This document shows positions 30,914 through 30,967 of a stretch of DNA of 30,967 nt, piece by piece; the stretch's first letter is position 1; every line of letters starts with the position of its first letter. The position numbers and the translations under genes are program-made. This DNA comes from CAZTAO01 sp964611645 (GTDB lineage Bacteria > Armatimonadota > UBA5829). The stretch spans positions 1 to 30,967 of the forward strand of contig CAZTAO010000058.1 of assembly GCA_964611645.1 (NCBI GenBank). Direction: 5' to 3'. The notes under the pieces were generated by a model. It did not search any database and was not told the DNA's origin. It was given only the letters and a program-made list of their open reading frames with translations.

Positions 30914-30967
30914 TGTCAATGGCGGAGTGAAAATGTACCAATTACGGCGGTTTGAAAATGTACCACC
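30914..30967 (+). mobile_element. Left terminus of an IS21-family element (partial)
   Basis: Two direct repeats, GGCGGAGTGAAAATGTACCA (30921-30940) and GGCGGTTTGAAAATGTACCA (30946-30965), match at 18 of 20 positions with period 25. Upstream, TGTCAAT (30914-30920) begins with the TG dinucleotide that marks IS21-family ends. IS21 elements have several ~20-bp terminal repeats at each end, and sequences of the TGAAAATGTACCA type are familiar there. The transposase genes (istA/istB) would lie beyond the window to the right. Confidence 0.6.

Noticed and set aside
1..30967. CRISPR array, tRNA or rRNA genes
   Set aside because: I found no regularly spaced repeat series with unique spacers, no cloverleaf with a recognisable T-loop, and no rRNA-like stretch.

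Overview
The window is an exopolysaccharide (EPS) or capsule locus of the Wzx/Wzy type, followed by a mixed accessory region and ending at what looks like the terminus of an IS21-family element. The DNA is fairly GC-rich. An outer-membrane polysaccharide export protein sits beside a Wzc-type co-polymerase/tyrosine kinase, which indicates a diderm bacterium. I cannot fix the phylum. The style (many GTG/TTG starts, short dispersed GC-rich hairpin repeats, secreted hypothetical proteins) would fit an uncultured lineage such as Armatimonadota, but that is an inference.

Positions 239-20012 hold one long forward gene run with little or no intergenic space. First come the export and control proteins: a Wza-like protein and a Wzc-like kinase with 11 tyrosines near its C-terminus. 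Next are sugar-nucleotide genes: GalE, a DegT-family aminotransferase, a long-form RmlA-type nucleotidylyltransferase, an RmlC-like cupin, a MurA-family enolpyruvyl transferase and a left-handed beta-helix acetyltransferase. The assembly block follows: Wzx flippase, two glycosyltransferases, a TviB/WbpO-type UDP-GlcNAc 6-dehydrogenase, a Wzy-type polymerase with its own likely promoter, two more glycosyltransferases, a PglC-like initiating sugar transferase and a two-part GNAT acetyltransferase. After a 172-bp gap with hairpin repeats comes an ArnB/WecE-like aminotransferase (20185-21345).

A working model: a PglC-like enzyme loads an N-acetylated amino sugar onto undecaprenyl phosphate, four glycosyltransferases extend the unit with galactose-type and GlcNAc-derived uronic residues, Wzx flips it, Wzy polymerises it, and Wzc/Wza control length and export. 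No 4,6-dehydratase (RmlB, PglF) and no RmlD are visible, so part of the sugar supply must be encoded elsewhere. The MurA-family gene inside the operon is the least expected part and suggests an enolpyruvyl- or lactyl-modified sugar.

Positions 21346-29907 hold separately expressed genes: a sialidase/BNR-like protein with its own promoter, a small secreted protein, a convergent minus-strand O-antigen ligase-like membrane protein with TPRs, a 2-hydroxyacid dehydrogenase that may be leaderless, a secreted 594-residue protein with a possible glycosidase-like half, and an RtcB RNA ligase. Short repeats occupy several of the gaps. Positions 29908-30967 contain no convincing complete gene. They hold repeats, hairpins, poly-T runs and, at the right edge, two 20-bp direct repeats typical of an IS21-family end.
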